A DNA stretch of 64,000 nt from Gloeopeniophorella convolvens (taxonomy: Eukaryota; Basidiomycota; Agaricomycetes; Russulales). This document shows positions 26,048-37,373 of the stretch, one piece after another. The notes below the pieces were generated by a model that made no database searches, was not told where the DNA came from, and saw nothing but the letters and a program-made list of their open reading frames with translations. Position 1 is the first letter of the stretch, and every line of letters starts with the position of its first letter. The DNA lies in assembly GCA_022496205.1 (NCBI GenBank), contig WTXD01000018.1, positions 248,001-312,000 of the forward strand, read 5' to 3'. The translations under genes were made by a program, and so were the position numbers.

Positions 26048-28948
26048 TCACGCGCCCTCGCCCGCGACGACCTGCGCCTGCTGCATCTGTACCTGCGGCG
26101 GCGGTGGCGGCGGCGGCAACCGATGCACAAGCGCAGCGGGCGGTGGTGGCGGCGGCGGCAGCAGCACCATGCGCTCGCCCAACCTATCCCTATCCCTATC
26201 CCTATCTCTATCCCGCTCCCGCTCCCCATCCAGCGGTTTCGCGCCTGGGCTCGCCGGCACCGTGCCCAACGCCCCGCGCCCCGCCTGCCCCTTCGGCGGC
26301 GACATCGTGCCTGTCCCCGCGCCGGCCCCCGGCACGCCGCCCGGCGCCGGCGAGACCATGCGCCCCGGCAGCGCGCGCGCGCGCACGGGCGAGCCGAGCG
26401 GCGTCCCGCCATGCGAGTGCGAGTGCGCGTGCGGATGCGCGTGCGGATGGGGGAGCGCGTGGTGGAGCGCGTGCAGCGCGTGCGGGCTCGCGGACATGCC
26501 GTGCGCGCGCGGGCTCAGCGCGACGCCGTGTGCGTGCGGGTCGCTGAACGAGCCGCGCCGCGAGCGCACGGGCGGCGGTGGCGGCGGCGGCGGGGGGCCG
26601 GCGCTGAACGGCGTCATGATGCGCTCGTGCGGACCTGCAGGCGCCGGGCCCTGCGGGAGCGGGGGGCCGGACGCGGGCCGGCCGCGCTCACGCTCCCGCT
26701 CGCGGATGTCCCTGTCCCTGAGCTCCCGTTCCCGTTCCCTGTAGCGCGGCGACGGCGGCTCGCGCTCCCACTGCCTCGGTGCACCTCCCGGCGCAAGATT
26801 GATCACCTCCGTGGTCGTCGGCGGGCGCGCGAGCTCCGGGTCCCCGCGCGGCGCGTATGGCGAGATAGGTGGGGGTGGCTGGGGAGGTGGCGCCGAGCTC
26901 GACGAGTGGTGGTGGTGATGCACGTGGTGGTAATGGACGTGGTGGTGGTGGTGCGCGTTTGATGCGTGGTGTGGCGGCGGCGGGAGCGGCGGAGGTGGGG
27001 GGGCGGTGCCGATGTGCGGGTCGGAGCGCGAGTGCGGCAGCGTGCGGGGAGGCGGCGGCGGCGGTGGCGGGTGCTGCTGTTGCTGTTGTTGCTGAACCTG
27101 CTGCATGTACTGCTGCTGGCGCATGAGCTCGAGCTCGCGCTCCCTCTCGCGGTCGCGGTCGCGGTCCCGCTCGAAGCGCGCGCGCTCCATTTCCATCTCC
27201 TCGCGTTCGCGCTCCTCGCGCTCGTACGCCGCGGGACTGGGAATCCACCCATTGACCTTCCCGCCTGCGGGCGTGAGCGGGCGGCTATACGGACCCGCGC
27301 CGTGGTCGAGCTCATGCTGCAGGCCCGACGGGCCCGGCGGGTACCGGCGGTGCGGTGGTGGGGGTGGCGGCGGGGCGCGCCCGTAGGGCGACGGTTCGAG
27401 CAGGGGTGGCATGCCGGGCGCCACGGGCGGCGGGAAGGTGTCGTAGCGGGAGGGTGGCGGATCGTACGGACGCCGGTGGGCGAAAAGGAACTCGAGGTCG
27501 TGCGAGATTTCGCCAGAGGAAAGGGCGGAGAGGGTGGGATTGGCGCGGGCAGACGCAGGTGCATCTTTATCGCGGCGACCCGAGGCTGGGGAAATATACG
27601 GGTTTTTGTTGACGATCTCATGAAGGGTCGGGGGAATCGGTATTTCGGGGGTACAGGTGGAAGGCGGAGCACTGTCCCGGGATCAATACGCGGATTCATA
27701 GATGACTGAGTTTGCATACCTGGTGGTGGCCGTTCCGCTGCGCGGTGGTCACGCTCTAGTTTTCGGCGTTTGCGGTTTGTCTCCGCGATCATAGTGGTTT
27801 GCAATTCGTCGCGTGCGAGCTGTGTCTCGATCATTAGTGCACCATTCAATAGATTTCAGTTGCGAGACGCACCATCCACCAGCTCCACACAGAGTTCTCT
27901 TCTGCACGTCGTCGCTTGAGAATATTGGCGACTTCATAATTTCTCCGCCGCGCAGCAAGCTCTATTCGTTTATCGCGTCTCCGCGATAGCTCCGAGTGCA
28001 GATGCAGCAACTCCGGATGCGATCCTACAAAGAAAGAGTGAGGGATCAGTGAATCTACGCGCGAGGCATCCCGGGCGAACGACGCGCACCATTCTCGACG
28101 AGCGCCTCCTCCCACGCAAGCGCCTCCATCTTCTCGACGTAGACCCGCTCGCGCAGGAGGGCAAACTTGAGCTCGATAGTCGCGAGTACGTCGAGCGCCT
28201 CGGCGCGGTGCTCGTGCTGCAGCTCCGCCTCGTTCTCCTCCGCGTCCGCCGCGTCGTCCTCTGGCACGTCATCCTCCGCCTCGACGTCCTCGGGCTCCGC
28301 CACATCTGCGTCGGGCGCGTCCTCGGGCGGGGGCGATGGCGACGCGGACGGGCTCGGCGACGCGGCAACCTCGAGGATTGTCGCACCAATGATGGATGCC
28401 ACGATGGGCGCTGCGGGCGCCGCGGCGGGGGTGACGGTGGGAGAGTGCGCGGCGGTGCCGTTGATGGTCGGCGGCGCGGGCTCGGGCGCGTCCTCATCGG
28501 GGTCGACGTCCATCGGGCCCTCCTCCGCCTCGGGGTCCTCCTCCTCCTCCTCCGAGGCGGTCTCGTTCTCGCTCTCGACGTCGTCCGCGTCGGCGGGCGG
28601 TGCCGCGGGGTCCTCCTCGTCCTCCGTGAGGTCGGGTGAGGGCTCCTTGGCCGTGGGCACCATGGTGGGAGCGGCAGGCGGCGGTAAAACGTCGTCCTCG
28701 ACGTCCTGCTCCGCCTCGGACTCGCCATCATCCTCGGCGCCGCTGTCACTGAGAGACGCGCCGCGCGGGACGAGCGGCCGCCGCCGGGGCGTGATGTCCG
28801 CGTCCTCGTCCACGTTCTCTTCCTCTTCAGGGTCATCGTCAACGACAACATCGCGGGTGCGGGGGGCGCGAACGGCATTGAAGGGGCGGGGGACGCCCGG
28901 CTGGTCCTCCTCGTCTTCCTCCTCTTCCCTGGGGGGCGGGGGCACGGG

Positions 28949-28981
<33 letters not shown>

Positions 28982-29353
28982 TTCTTCCTCGGGGTCATCC
29001 TCGGCGCCGCCGTTCTGCTCGCCTGGCTTTGTGCGTTGTTGTTTGTACGTCCACTCCCACTTGGGGTCGGGCACGAGGCCGCGCGAAGCCTTGCGGGTGG
29101 GGCCAGTGGCAGGCGAGCCGGGCTTGGGGTCGTCTGGGTCGTTGTCGTCATCCGACAGAGGTGCGCCCTTGTCTGGGTCGAGCTCGTCGTCTGTGAGCTC
29201 TGAAAGCTCCGAGCTGGTGTCGAGTGGGTGGGCGGAGGATTTGGCCCCGGGTGCGGTGGCGGGGACTGGTGCGGAGCCTAGGGACAGGTTGGTGGGTGGC
29301 GGGGTGGGGGAGGGAGAGGAGAGTGGATCTGATGAAGCCATTGACTTTGGCAT
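26048..29353 (-). CDS. Sds3-like subunit of the Sin3 histone deacetylase complex
   Basis: The Sds3/BRMS1/Dep1 family bridges Sin3 and Rpd3-type deacetylases in the nucleus. The N-terminal ~420 residues are acidic and low complexity (SELSELTDDELDPDKG, a run of about 14 Glu). The Sds3 core follows: LATIELKFALLRERVYVEKM, then across an in-frame intron SHPELLHLHSELSRRRDKRI, EVANILKRRRAEENSVWSWW, and after another intron LARDELQTTMIAETNRKRRK. The C-terminal ~450 residues are Pro-, His- and Arg-rich with an RDRDRDRDR tract, ending VVAGEGA at 26048. Coding-like sequence (ADETALVPSASLPLQVLSVL) lies upstream of the first in-frame ATG (29353), so a missing upstream exon is possible. The junction near 27595-27718 could not be phased with certainty. 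Confidence 0.78.
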
Positions 29354-30129
29354 AGTCTTGTCGCTGTGCCCGACGGCGGCGAGGATGTCGCGGGCGTCGT
29401 CGAGGACGGAGAGAACTTGCAAGGGCAAACTGGCGCTCGGCACAAGGGCCGTCTCATCCGCCTCAATCAGTTCGTCCGCCGCTCTCCCGGGTCACAGGCC
29501 CCAAAGACACCCCCATGAGGACCCCGGGACTTGGATCGAGATCGCCTCCCGGTCATCGACACAAATTCCCGCAAATCCTCCGACTCGTCCAAGAGCCTCC
29601 ATGCGGCCCCATGCAGAGCTTATTCTAAGCGACGCGCCAAGCTGGCTGATCGCGACCCGCAGTTTCATTCCCCCCGACTCAGCCTCGTAATAGCTGTCGG
29701 CGTCGCATCTGCATCATGGCATACCCCCCACCCTGCTGGCAGTCCGCGCGGCGCGCGATTATCCGTCTCAGCACCTTGTGACCCTGGGTCGCAGAAATCA
29801 CCAAATCATCGTTAGATCGGCCACTGGGAGTTGGAGGAGGGGGCAGGCCGCTGTGACCTCAATACCTTCTTCGCCGGCCGGATGGCGCGTGCACTGCCCC
29901 CGACCGTTCTTAGGGCGTTTTATTCCCAGGTCAAGCCTGCGGCGCTTGCTACACTCCAGAAGCAAGGAACCGCCTGGTGTTTGGTGGCGGCGCTTGCTCC
30001 TTGTTCTGTACCTCAAGACACCCATCCTTGGATCGCCTCTGCCTTACGCTTTTCCTCGGCTCGGACCTACCTTTATCCTGTGTCTCACGCGGTGTCAAGT
30101 AACATCCTGGGACTTTCCTTTGCACACTC
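29354..30129. other. Divergent intergenic region Sds3-like / NACHT-ankyrin
   Basis: The part nearest the Sds3-like gene (to about 29480) is still open in its frame and may hold a 5' exon. The remainder shows no supported gene and should contain the promoter of the NACHT gene. Confidence 0.4.
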
Positions 30130-33100
30130 ATGTCTTCCCTAACCTCTGCACACCTACCCGACTCTCAAGGATTCAAAAAAATTCTCGAGCTTGCGTTGCA
30201 GGAGTACACCAACATAACTGGGACCGATCTGGCGCTCGATCCGCTTGCCAGCAAGCTTCGTGGCTCCAATTCCGTTGATGCGGTCATCGGGGTGTATCGA
30301 GACCAGCTGCACGAGTTCAAATACTTCCGGCGCCCGGGGAAGAAGGGAAAGGTGATCGCGGCACTCAAACCAGTGGTTGAAGTCACGCTTGCGCTATCAG
30401 CCGGTGGGGTTTTGGGAGATGCGCTTGGCTCTGTACGTCGGTCCGTGTACATGGAGTGATAGACCCCCTCACCTTGACTCGATAGGCCCTTCCTCCTGCC
30501 AAAGCTGTCCTCGGAGGTATTGGCGTCCTTCTTCAGGTCCGTGACGTGCCTTCTCTGTTTTTGTTACTCGGATCTCATTGATATCAGGCAGCAAAGAAAG
30601 TTAGTACGAGCTACGATGCCCTCGTCGGTCTTTTCGAAACGATTGGCAACTTCCTCGAACGTCTCAAGATCTACACCGACGGAGCACACGGCCTCGCGCC
30701 TCGAATGAGCGTGGTTCTCGTCAAAATCACGGTTCCAATGTTGTCCATCTTCGCGCTTGCGACGCAGCAGATTCGACAGGGTCGGCTGAGTGAGTGATTC
30801 CTTGCCTAGGCGGAGACTGGCTCATCCGGAAACAGAGAAATTTGCGAAGACTCTTTTAGGACAAGATACAGATATCGATGACGCGGTCAAGACCCTAGAC
30901 AAGCTGACTGCAGAAGAGCAAAGGGTGGTAACGGCCTTGATTTTGTGGACTGTCCAAGGCCTCGCAGCGGACATGAGCGAGCAGCGACGTGCGCGATACC
31001 TTCGCTATTCGATGTGCCCTGAAAATGACATCACTGTACAGGCAAGGAAATGTACAGGCAGTTCCGAGTGTGGCTATCTCCTCCCGACCCAACAACGAAT
31101 CACAATGATACTCGGAGTCGACATTACGAAGGCACTTCCACGCGGCTTGTGAATAGTAAGCATTACCTGGAATGGAAAGCGCAAGGTTCGCTTTTGTGGA
31201 TGAGTGGAAAACGTACGTCTCGCCTGATGTCATGCATCTTCGTCGATGTTCATTATACTTTGTTGCCATAGCCGGCGCTGGCAAAACATTCCTTTGGTGC
31301 GTCACTATCTATCTGGTCCTTATCTTCCGGACATGCTGGGCTGATCTCGCAGCCAGCTCTACGGTCGTGGAAGACTTGCGGAGTCCGCCCGCCGATCCAG
31401 ATGTACGGACAACCACCACGGCGTACTTCTACTGTACTTTCGGGGACGCCGAGAAGCAAAATATACGAGGACTTCTACGCTCGATCTTGCATCAACTTTC
31501 CGCACTGTCCGACACTGGCTATCTCATTCTTTCCAATCTCTTCTCGAAGAAGTATGCGGATGGAAGTTTGAAACCCAGCGATGGAGACCTCGTCGAATGC
31601 TTGAAGGAGATGCTCAAGTGTTCAGATGGGACGACATATATTGTCGTGGATGCGCTTGACGAGTGCCCAAATTCTGGCACGACATCAGAGCGACGGACAA
31701 TCCTGAAGCTTCTCGAACAGCTCGCTGGCTCGAGGCTTCCCACCCTTCGTCTCTGTGTGACGAGTCGTCCTGAGGACGATATTGGGTCTACCCTGAGACC
31801 CCTGGCGTCTCATCACGTGGCGCTCGAGAGTTCACGCGAGCAAGATGAAGACATCGTCCGGTACATACGCTCAATAATAGAGTCGCACGAGAAGATGCAG
31901 GCGTGGCCAGGAAAGATCAAGGAGAGGGTGATTGAGACCCTTTCGGGGAATGCTGATGGGATGTACGTTGTACTACAAGACGCTCGTACGCACTATAGGA
32001 TTAACTGTTATTGTGCAGGTTCCGATACGCTTCATGCCAGCTCGATACGCTATGCGACTGCGACGCAGCAAACATAGAGACGACTCTCGCGACGCTACCT
32101 AAGACACTACAAGAAACCTACGAAGTGACGCTGGAGCGAATCGAGGATGGAAAATGGCAGTCCGCATACCGTCTTTTTCAATGTCTATCCTTCTCAACAC
32201 GTCCCCTCCGGGTCGAGGAGCTTGCGGAGGTTTTGGCTGTCGATTTCCGTCCAGATATCCCCGAATACAATGGGGATTGGCGTAGCGAAGATCCAGAGAG
32301 GACCGTTCTATCAATCTGCCCTGGAAGCTTTGTCACCTTCGTTGAAGGAAAGGCGGATCTGGACGACGCAAAAATTGTTCAATTTGCGCACTTCTCCGTC
32401 AAGGAATTCCTGGTTTCTTACATTTCAAGCGCGCAAGGCAATCCCAGAGTGGTGCGCTTTCATGCCATCCCGGAATCATCCCACGCCACTCTTGCACGCG
32501 CATGCCTCTGCATCCTGTTTCGGATTGGTGACCAACCCGAGGAACCATCCATGGAAGAAAACCCTCTTGCTAGATACGCTGCCGAACACTGGGTGGTCCA
32601 TGCCCGGTTTGAGGGTGTGTCTCAGTCGATCACAGCCCCTTTGCAGCATCTCTTCCAGGCATCTGGTCCATATCTTTCCGCCTGGACTCAACTTCGTGAC
32701 CCCCATTATGCCGCGTTGGGATTTTCTATGCCCCCCCGGAGTCAACCCGAGTCACTGCTACCGAACGCGCCATTGTACTATGCTGCCTTGTGTGGCATCC
32801 ATCACGCTGCGAGAATCCTACTTGCATCAAATACCGATGGTGCCAACAGGATTGGAGGCTGGTGTGGGGCACCGCTTCACGCAGCATCCAGTGCCGGGTA
32901 CCTTGAGACTGCGAAGTTGCTCCTCGACCTTCAGGCGGACGTTAACGGGCGGGGGGCTACTATGGCACTGCATTGCAAGGTGCATCGCATCACGGACACT
33001 TTGACATTGTGCAGCTCCTTCTCGAGCGCGGCGCCGATGTCAACGTCCAGGGTGGCCAGTTTGGCACTGCCCTACAAGCCGCTGCGCTGGGCAGGTCCCT

Positions 33101-33698
33101 TAACATCACGCGACTGCTTCTCGAGCGCGGCGCGAATGTCAATGTCCATGGTGGTGCATATGGCAATGCCCTACAAGCCGCTGCGTTGTGCGGTTCCCTC
33201 GAAGTCACGCAACTGCTCCTCGAGTACGGTGCGGACGTCACTGCCCAGGGTGGCCAGTTTGGCACTGCCCTACAAGCCGCTGCGTTGTGCGGGTCCCTCG
33301 AAGTCACGCAGCTGCTTCTTGAGTGCAGTGCGGATGTCAATGCCCAAGGCGGCGTGTGTGGCACTGCCCTACAAGCCGCTGCGTGGCGCGGTTCCCTCGA
33401 AGTCACGCAATTGCTCCTCGAGCGCGGCGCGGATGTCAACGCCCAGGGCGGCGAGTATGGCACTGCCCTGCAAGCGGCAGTGTGCCATTGGCGGTCAGGC
33501 GTTGAACCCCTCGACGTCGTCCAATTACTCCTCGACCATGGCGCCGATCCGAGCATCCAGGGCGGCGAACATAGCTCCGCGCTTCAGGCAGCATCGTCCC
33601 GAGGATACACCAAAGTCATACAGTTGCTATCGAGCCTCACAAACACCAAAAGTACTGGCCACGCGCAGCTAGATTCTGACGACAGGTGGGCCACTTGA
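30130..33698 (+). CDS. NACHT-ankyrin (STAND / NLR-like) protein, apparent frameshift before the ankyrin repeats
   Basis: Fungal NLR-like proteins act in non-self recognition and cell-death signalling. Residues 1-200 form an N-terminal helical domain like the fungal STAND Goodbye type (FKKILELALQEYTNITGTDL, VIGVYRDQLHEF, LKIYTDGAHGLAPRMSVVLV). The NACHT domain follows. Splicing of the GTACGT...CATAG intron restores a complete Walker A motif, GKPGAGKTFLCS. Walker B is TYIVVDALDECPNS and the sensor region is LRLCVTSRPEDDI. The typical TYEVTLERI, FQCLSFSTRPLRVEELAEV and FAHFSVKEFL segments come next, then about nine ankyrin repeats (32760-33640). The repeats before and after the G6 run at 32951-32956 are in different frames, so one G appears to be missing. 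The other frame stays open to 33674. Either the gene is broken, the assembly has an error, or an unseen intron is used. Confidence 0.8.
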
Positions 33699-35885
33699 TC
33701 GCACGTTTTCCTTTTATTTCGTGGCACTGACTGCCGCTGGGTAGGAATTCCTCGCTTAGCGCCGAAGAGGCTGAAGGATAAAGAATGCTGTGCAGTGTAT
33801 ATGGGATTATTCCACTTTCCGTACTGCTACTTTGTTGATGGTCAGATATACGCACACAATATCACCGTATATGCAAGTGTGAGCTTGAAGGTGGTACTGC
33901 CGAAAGCGAATTGACAGGGAGACGGCAGGGTGCGCTCTTTGGCGTCGTAGTGTCGAACATAAGTATGTGCCGCTTTCCCAAGGCGACATGACCGCGAGGT
34001 AATGAAAACAGGGGCGCTACAACATACAGCGGTGGCTCATGCTTATAATATCGCTTGTACATCCTTGAAGTAACACGGTGATTGCTGGGGGATGGAGGTG
34101 GGGGGTGTTAACGTTCCAATCGCAGCGTCGTGAGAGCCGTGATAGGTTTGATACAGTAGTGCACTTGGCGTAGCCCACGCTAGTAAAGATCACACTGGCT
34201 GACTCCGGTGACGCTCACTGAGTACGCATGCCTCCCTGATGTAGACACAACGGGATTTAACCACCCGCGAGATAGCAAATCCACGCGAAAAAGACGATGC
34301 GCCTCAGTTTCTGAGAGAGAATCTGCCCGCGTTCCTTGGCCCCAAAAGAGAGAAATAGGACCAATATTTCATTGTCAGCTCGTTGGATTGGGCAGCAGAC
34401 GGGGAGGCCGCAGTGAGGGTAGGAAATCGCAGATGGCGCTGTGCTGAGATATAATTTTGAGGATTCTCAGCAGGTATCATTGGGAAGCAAGGGGTTGCTT
34501 GCAGTGCGCGGATAGACTGGTTGAGGGATAGGCAGGCGGCAGTAAGCGGTGCAACTTGCTTGGGCATGCGCAACAGACGTTGGCGCATCCTACATAATAC
34601 TCTTGCTGGAGTCCGCATCACGAAATGATACTAATCAACTGCGATTCTTGAGTACTCGCGCACAGCACCGAGCTTGGAACGAGGCTCGTAGATTTGAAAG
34701 GGAGTGGTAGCCGCCATCAGGCTATGGCCAATGCAGTCGAAAGGAGGCAGCGAAGGCGCGACTTGGCGTGAACCTTGCTTGTTTTGGGCACACGTGTGTG
34801 CGGCTCGCATGGGACTCGAGTCTCGGGAGTGGACCCGGCGACCGGCTCGGCGACTCCCCTCACTGGCGACTCCCTGGTCCAGTCGTAGAGTCCTGACAGG
34901 TCCTGATCCCACGCTATCAGTTCCTATCAGCCATTCCGTTACCCCGCTCAAGCTTTCTCATCTCGGCCGCCCAACAAGTCACGCTAATTGGACGCCGTTG
35001 GGAACCGAAAGACACGAGCGCTTGGAGGTTGGTGAAAGATAGGAACTGGTTCATCGCTACGTCTTCTCTCTCGTGCTCTCACTGACGACCATCATTACTC
35101 TACGCCTGGCTATGCGACGGTCCGAATCCTTGACCCATCCCGCCTCAACGCCGCCCACATCGCCAACCCGACCCAGCATCGGCAAATTCACGATCGTTGA
35201 GGTGTCTCGCGCCTTACGACGGTCAGCATAAGCGTATCTCCAATCCGCTCGGACGCTTCTATCATCTCGTCGCAGTTCTTCCTGCTTTTCGTGCTCTCCG
35301 CAACGCAGCGCTCAACCCAGCAGCCCGCGCCGAGGCAATGGTGGGCCCCATCAGGCCCGTGATGGGCACTCGATCATCCTGGGCATGCCGAGCGAACGAA
35401 CGTGCGTCAGGGCCCAGGAAGGCTGCGCCGTCAATCTGAACCTACCGCCCCACCGCACACCCCAACCTGCGGGCTTGCGCTCCCGGCAGCGGGGACTCAT
35501 CAGCAGCCTCTATTCCTCGATGCCTCAATCCTACTTTAGAATCATACGCAATCCCTGGGCCGCATCCGATGCGTGTCCGTCTCTGGTAGCCACGCCCGCC
35601 AACTCGCACGCCAACTCAGGAGTAGCGACTGCTCCTCGATGCCATACTCTCTGAGCGCGTGTCAGCTGGAGACGTGCCCTGCTTTTCAGTACTACGAGAC
35701 GATAGAGGAGCGCGCCTGTAGCTTTTCAGCCCCTTTGCATGCCAATATAGTTCTATTCATAAACCACCGCACGGCCTGCGGACATCTGTAATCATTCCCG
35801 TCGTTGCACGTGATGCAGGATTTCGAGAGTGACGCAGGTTTCGCGCCATCCTCAGCTCGCCCGGGAGCTGTGAGTAATAAAAGCC
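33699..35885. other. 2.2-kb intergenic region with a weak coding-like stretch
   Basis: No gene can be supported. Between about 35112 and 35650 there are linked short frames (MRRSESLTHPASTPPTSPT, then NPLGRFYHLVAVLPAFRALR and SIILGMPSERTCVRAQEG). They have codon-like composition and could be a small unrecognised gene or a remnant, but no family or clean splicing was found. The rest, including 33700-34200 and 34200-35050, shows nothing identifiable. Confidence 0.35.
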
Positions 35886-36622
35886 ATGTCCAGCTTCGTC
35901 TCCCGTCTGGCCACCCTCTTCCCCAAATCACTCTTTTCATCGAGTCCATACGTCCCACAAAACTCGCGCAACATGTCCGCCTCCGTTCCCGCAGCCCAAG
36001 TCGCCACCTTCGCCGCCGGCTGCTTCTGGGGCGTCGAGCACATCTTTCTCAAGCACTGGCCCATCAAGGAAAACAAGGGCATACTCAAGACGGCGGTCGG
36101 CTATACCGGCGGCCGTGCTGATGCCACCAACCCGGACTACCGCCAGGTCTGCAGTGGCACCACGAACCACGCCGAGGCTCTGCGGATCGAGTTTGATCCC
36201 AGCAAAGTCACGTATGACGAGCTGGTCGGTGCGTGCGACTATGCATCGCGCGCGAGCGTCTCCTCTGAGCGGTCATGATACGCAGAGTACTTCTACCGCA
36301 CGCACGACCCAACGACTGTGAACTCGCAAGGCGCAGACCAGGGCACTCGTACGCTTGCCCTCTCCCACGCTCAGTGCGCCCCTTACTGACTACCACGACA
36401 GAGTATCGTTCCGCGATCTTTTTCAACACACCCGAGCAAGAGGCGACCGCACGCCGCGTGACGCAGGAGGTGCAGGAGAAGCACTTCACGCCCAAGGGCA
36501 AGAAGATTGTCACCCTCATCGAGGCGGCCGGGACTTGGTACGATGCGGAGGACTACCACCAGGAGTACCTCTTCAAGAACCCCACCGGCTACCAGTGCCC
36601 CACGCACAGGCTCCACTGGTGA
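35886..36622 (+). CDS. Peptide methionine-S-sulfoxide reductase MsrA
   Basis: MsrA reduces the S-epimer of methionine sulfoxide in proteins, using thioredoxin. The catalytic motif [10 protein letters not shown] lies near residue 45. It is followed by [52 protein letters not shown] (completed across two short introns), [13 protein letters not shown] and AEDYHQEYL, with a C-terminal [14 protein letters not shown] tail. The intron junctions, LV|EYFYR and GT|QYRS, are both in frame. The first 29 residues are rich in Ser, Arg and Leu with no acidic residue and look like a mitochondrial presequence. A second Met (35973) begins the conserved core, so mitochondrial and cytosolic forms could come from two starts. 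The length is normal for the family. Confidence 0.93.
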
Positions 36623-37373
36623 TTCGCAGGCGCCGCATCTACCATTGATAGTTATAGAATTGTTGAAGTTGTCGGTCGAAATGTTGTACAAATTGTAAGC
36701 TGAGAAAACCAAACGAAACTGCATTCCGGAACTGCAAGATAAACAACAGTATAACATGAGTACACATACACACCAAGAGACTATCGCTCGTCCCTCCCTG
36801 CCAACTACGATGCCTGCACGACCAAACCGACACTGCGGGAACGCCATCAGAGGTGTAAAGCCCGTCCCTTTGATGTAACAAGGTAGGGTGTGCCGAACGG
36901 GCGAGGTCACCGCGCGTCCCGTCCCGAAGGAGGGTCGCGCTCATCGCTCTGCACTACATTTCTCATCACCGGCGTTTTTGATCGTGGAAGAATCGAAGGA
37001 AACACTGCGCGTCGCGCGAGTGCTTTAAAACCGAGGGCGATTACGTCAGCCGTGGGCTAGGCACGTATAGCTCCGGTCCTCCGCCGGGACCGCTGGGACT
37101 TGCCTTGGCTGAACCCACGATGGAGTCGGAGTCGAGCGATGAAGCTGAAGTGCTAAAGTGTTGACGTTGAGCGCGAGGCGAAGCTTGCAACATATCTGAG
37201 CTATACAGGGTTCCAGGTTATATACATGCATAATATTCAACAGCAATCGTTTACAAGATAAGGCATCCTCAAGCCCCATTGTTATGTCCCATGTGGCACG
37301 ACAGCATCCTCGATCGCATCTGCTACATGACATGCGTCACCGTCATGCAAACCGCACTCAGATGCATCGCAGA
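36623..37373. other. Convergent intergenic region MsrA / F-box gene 7
   Basis: No gene was seen. The right half (about 37220-37340: CATGCATAATATTCAACAGC, then ATGTCCCATGTGG and CGACAGCATCCTCGA) is repeated at 40114-40210 after the truncated Nudix copy. It marks one end of the duplicated F-box/Nudix block. Confidence 0.55.

Noticed and set aside
26048..27709. Long plus-strand frames rich in Arg, Val and Gly opposite the Sds3-like C-terminus
   Set aside because: GC-rich low-complexity DNA leaves several frames open. Only the minus-strand Pro/His-rich frame connects with the Sds3 core.
28167..29690. 507-codon plus-strand frame rich in Ser
   Set aside because: It is the reverse image of the acidic Glu/Asp-rich coding strand of the Sds3-like gene (GAG/GAC read backwards as CTC/GTC, and in this frame as Ser). 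It has no motifs of its own.
32960..33674. Continuation of the upstream NACHT frame through the repeats as the real protein
   Set aside because: This frame lacks the ankyrin consensus, while the neighbouring frame has a perfect GTALQAA...LLLERGADVN pattern. The open state comes from the repeated DNA.
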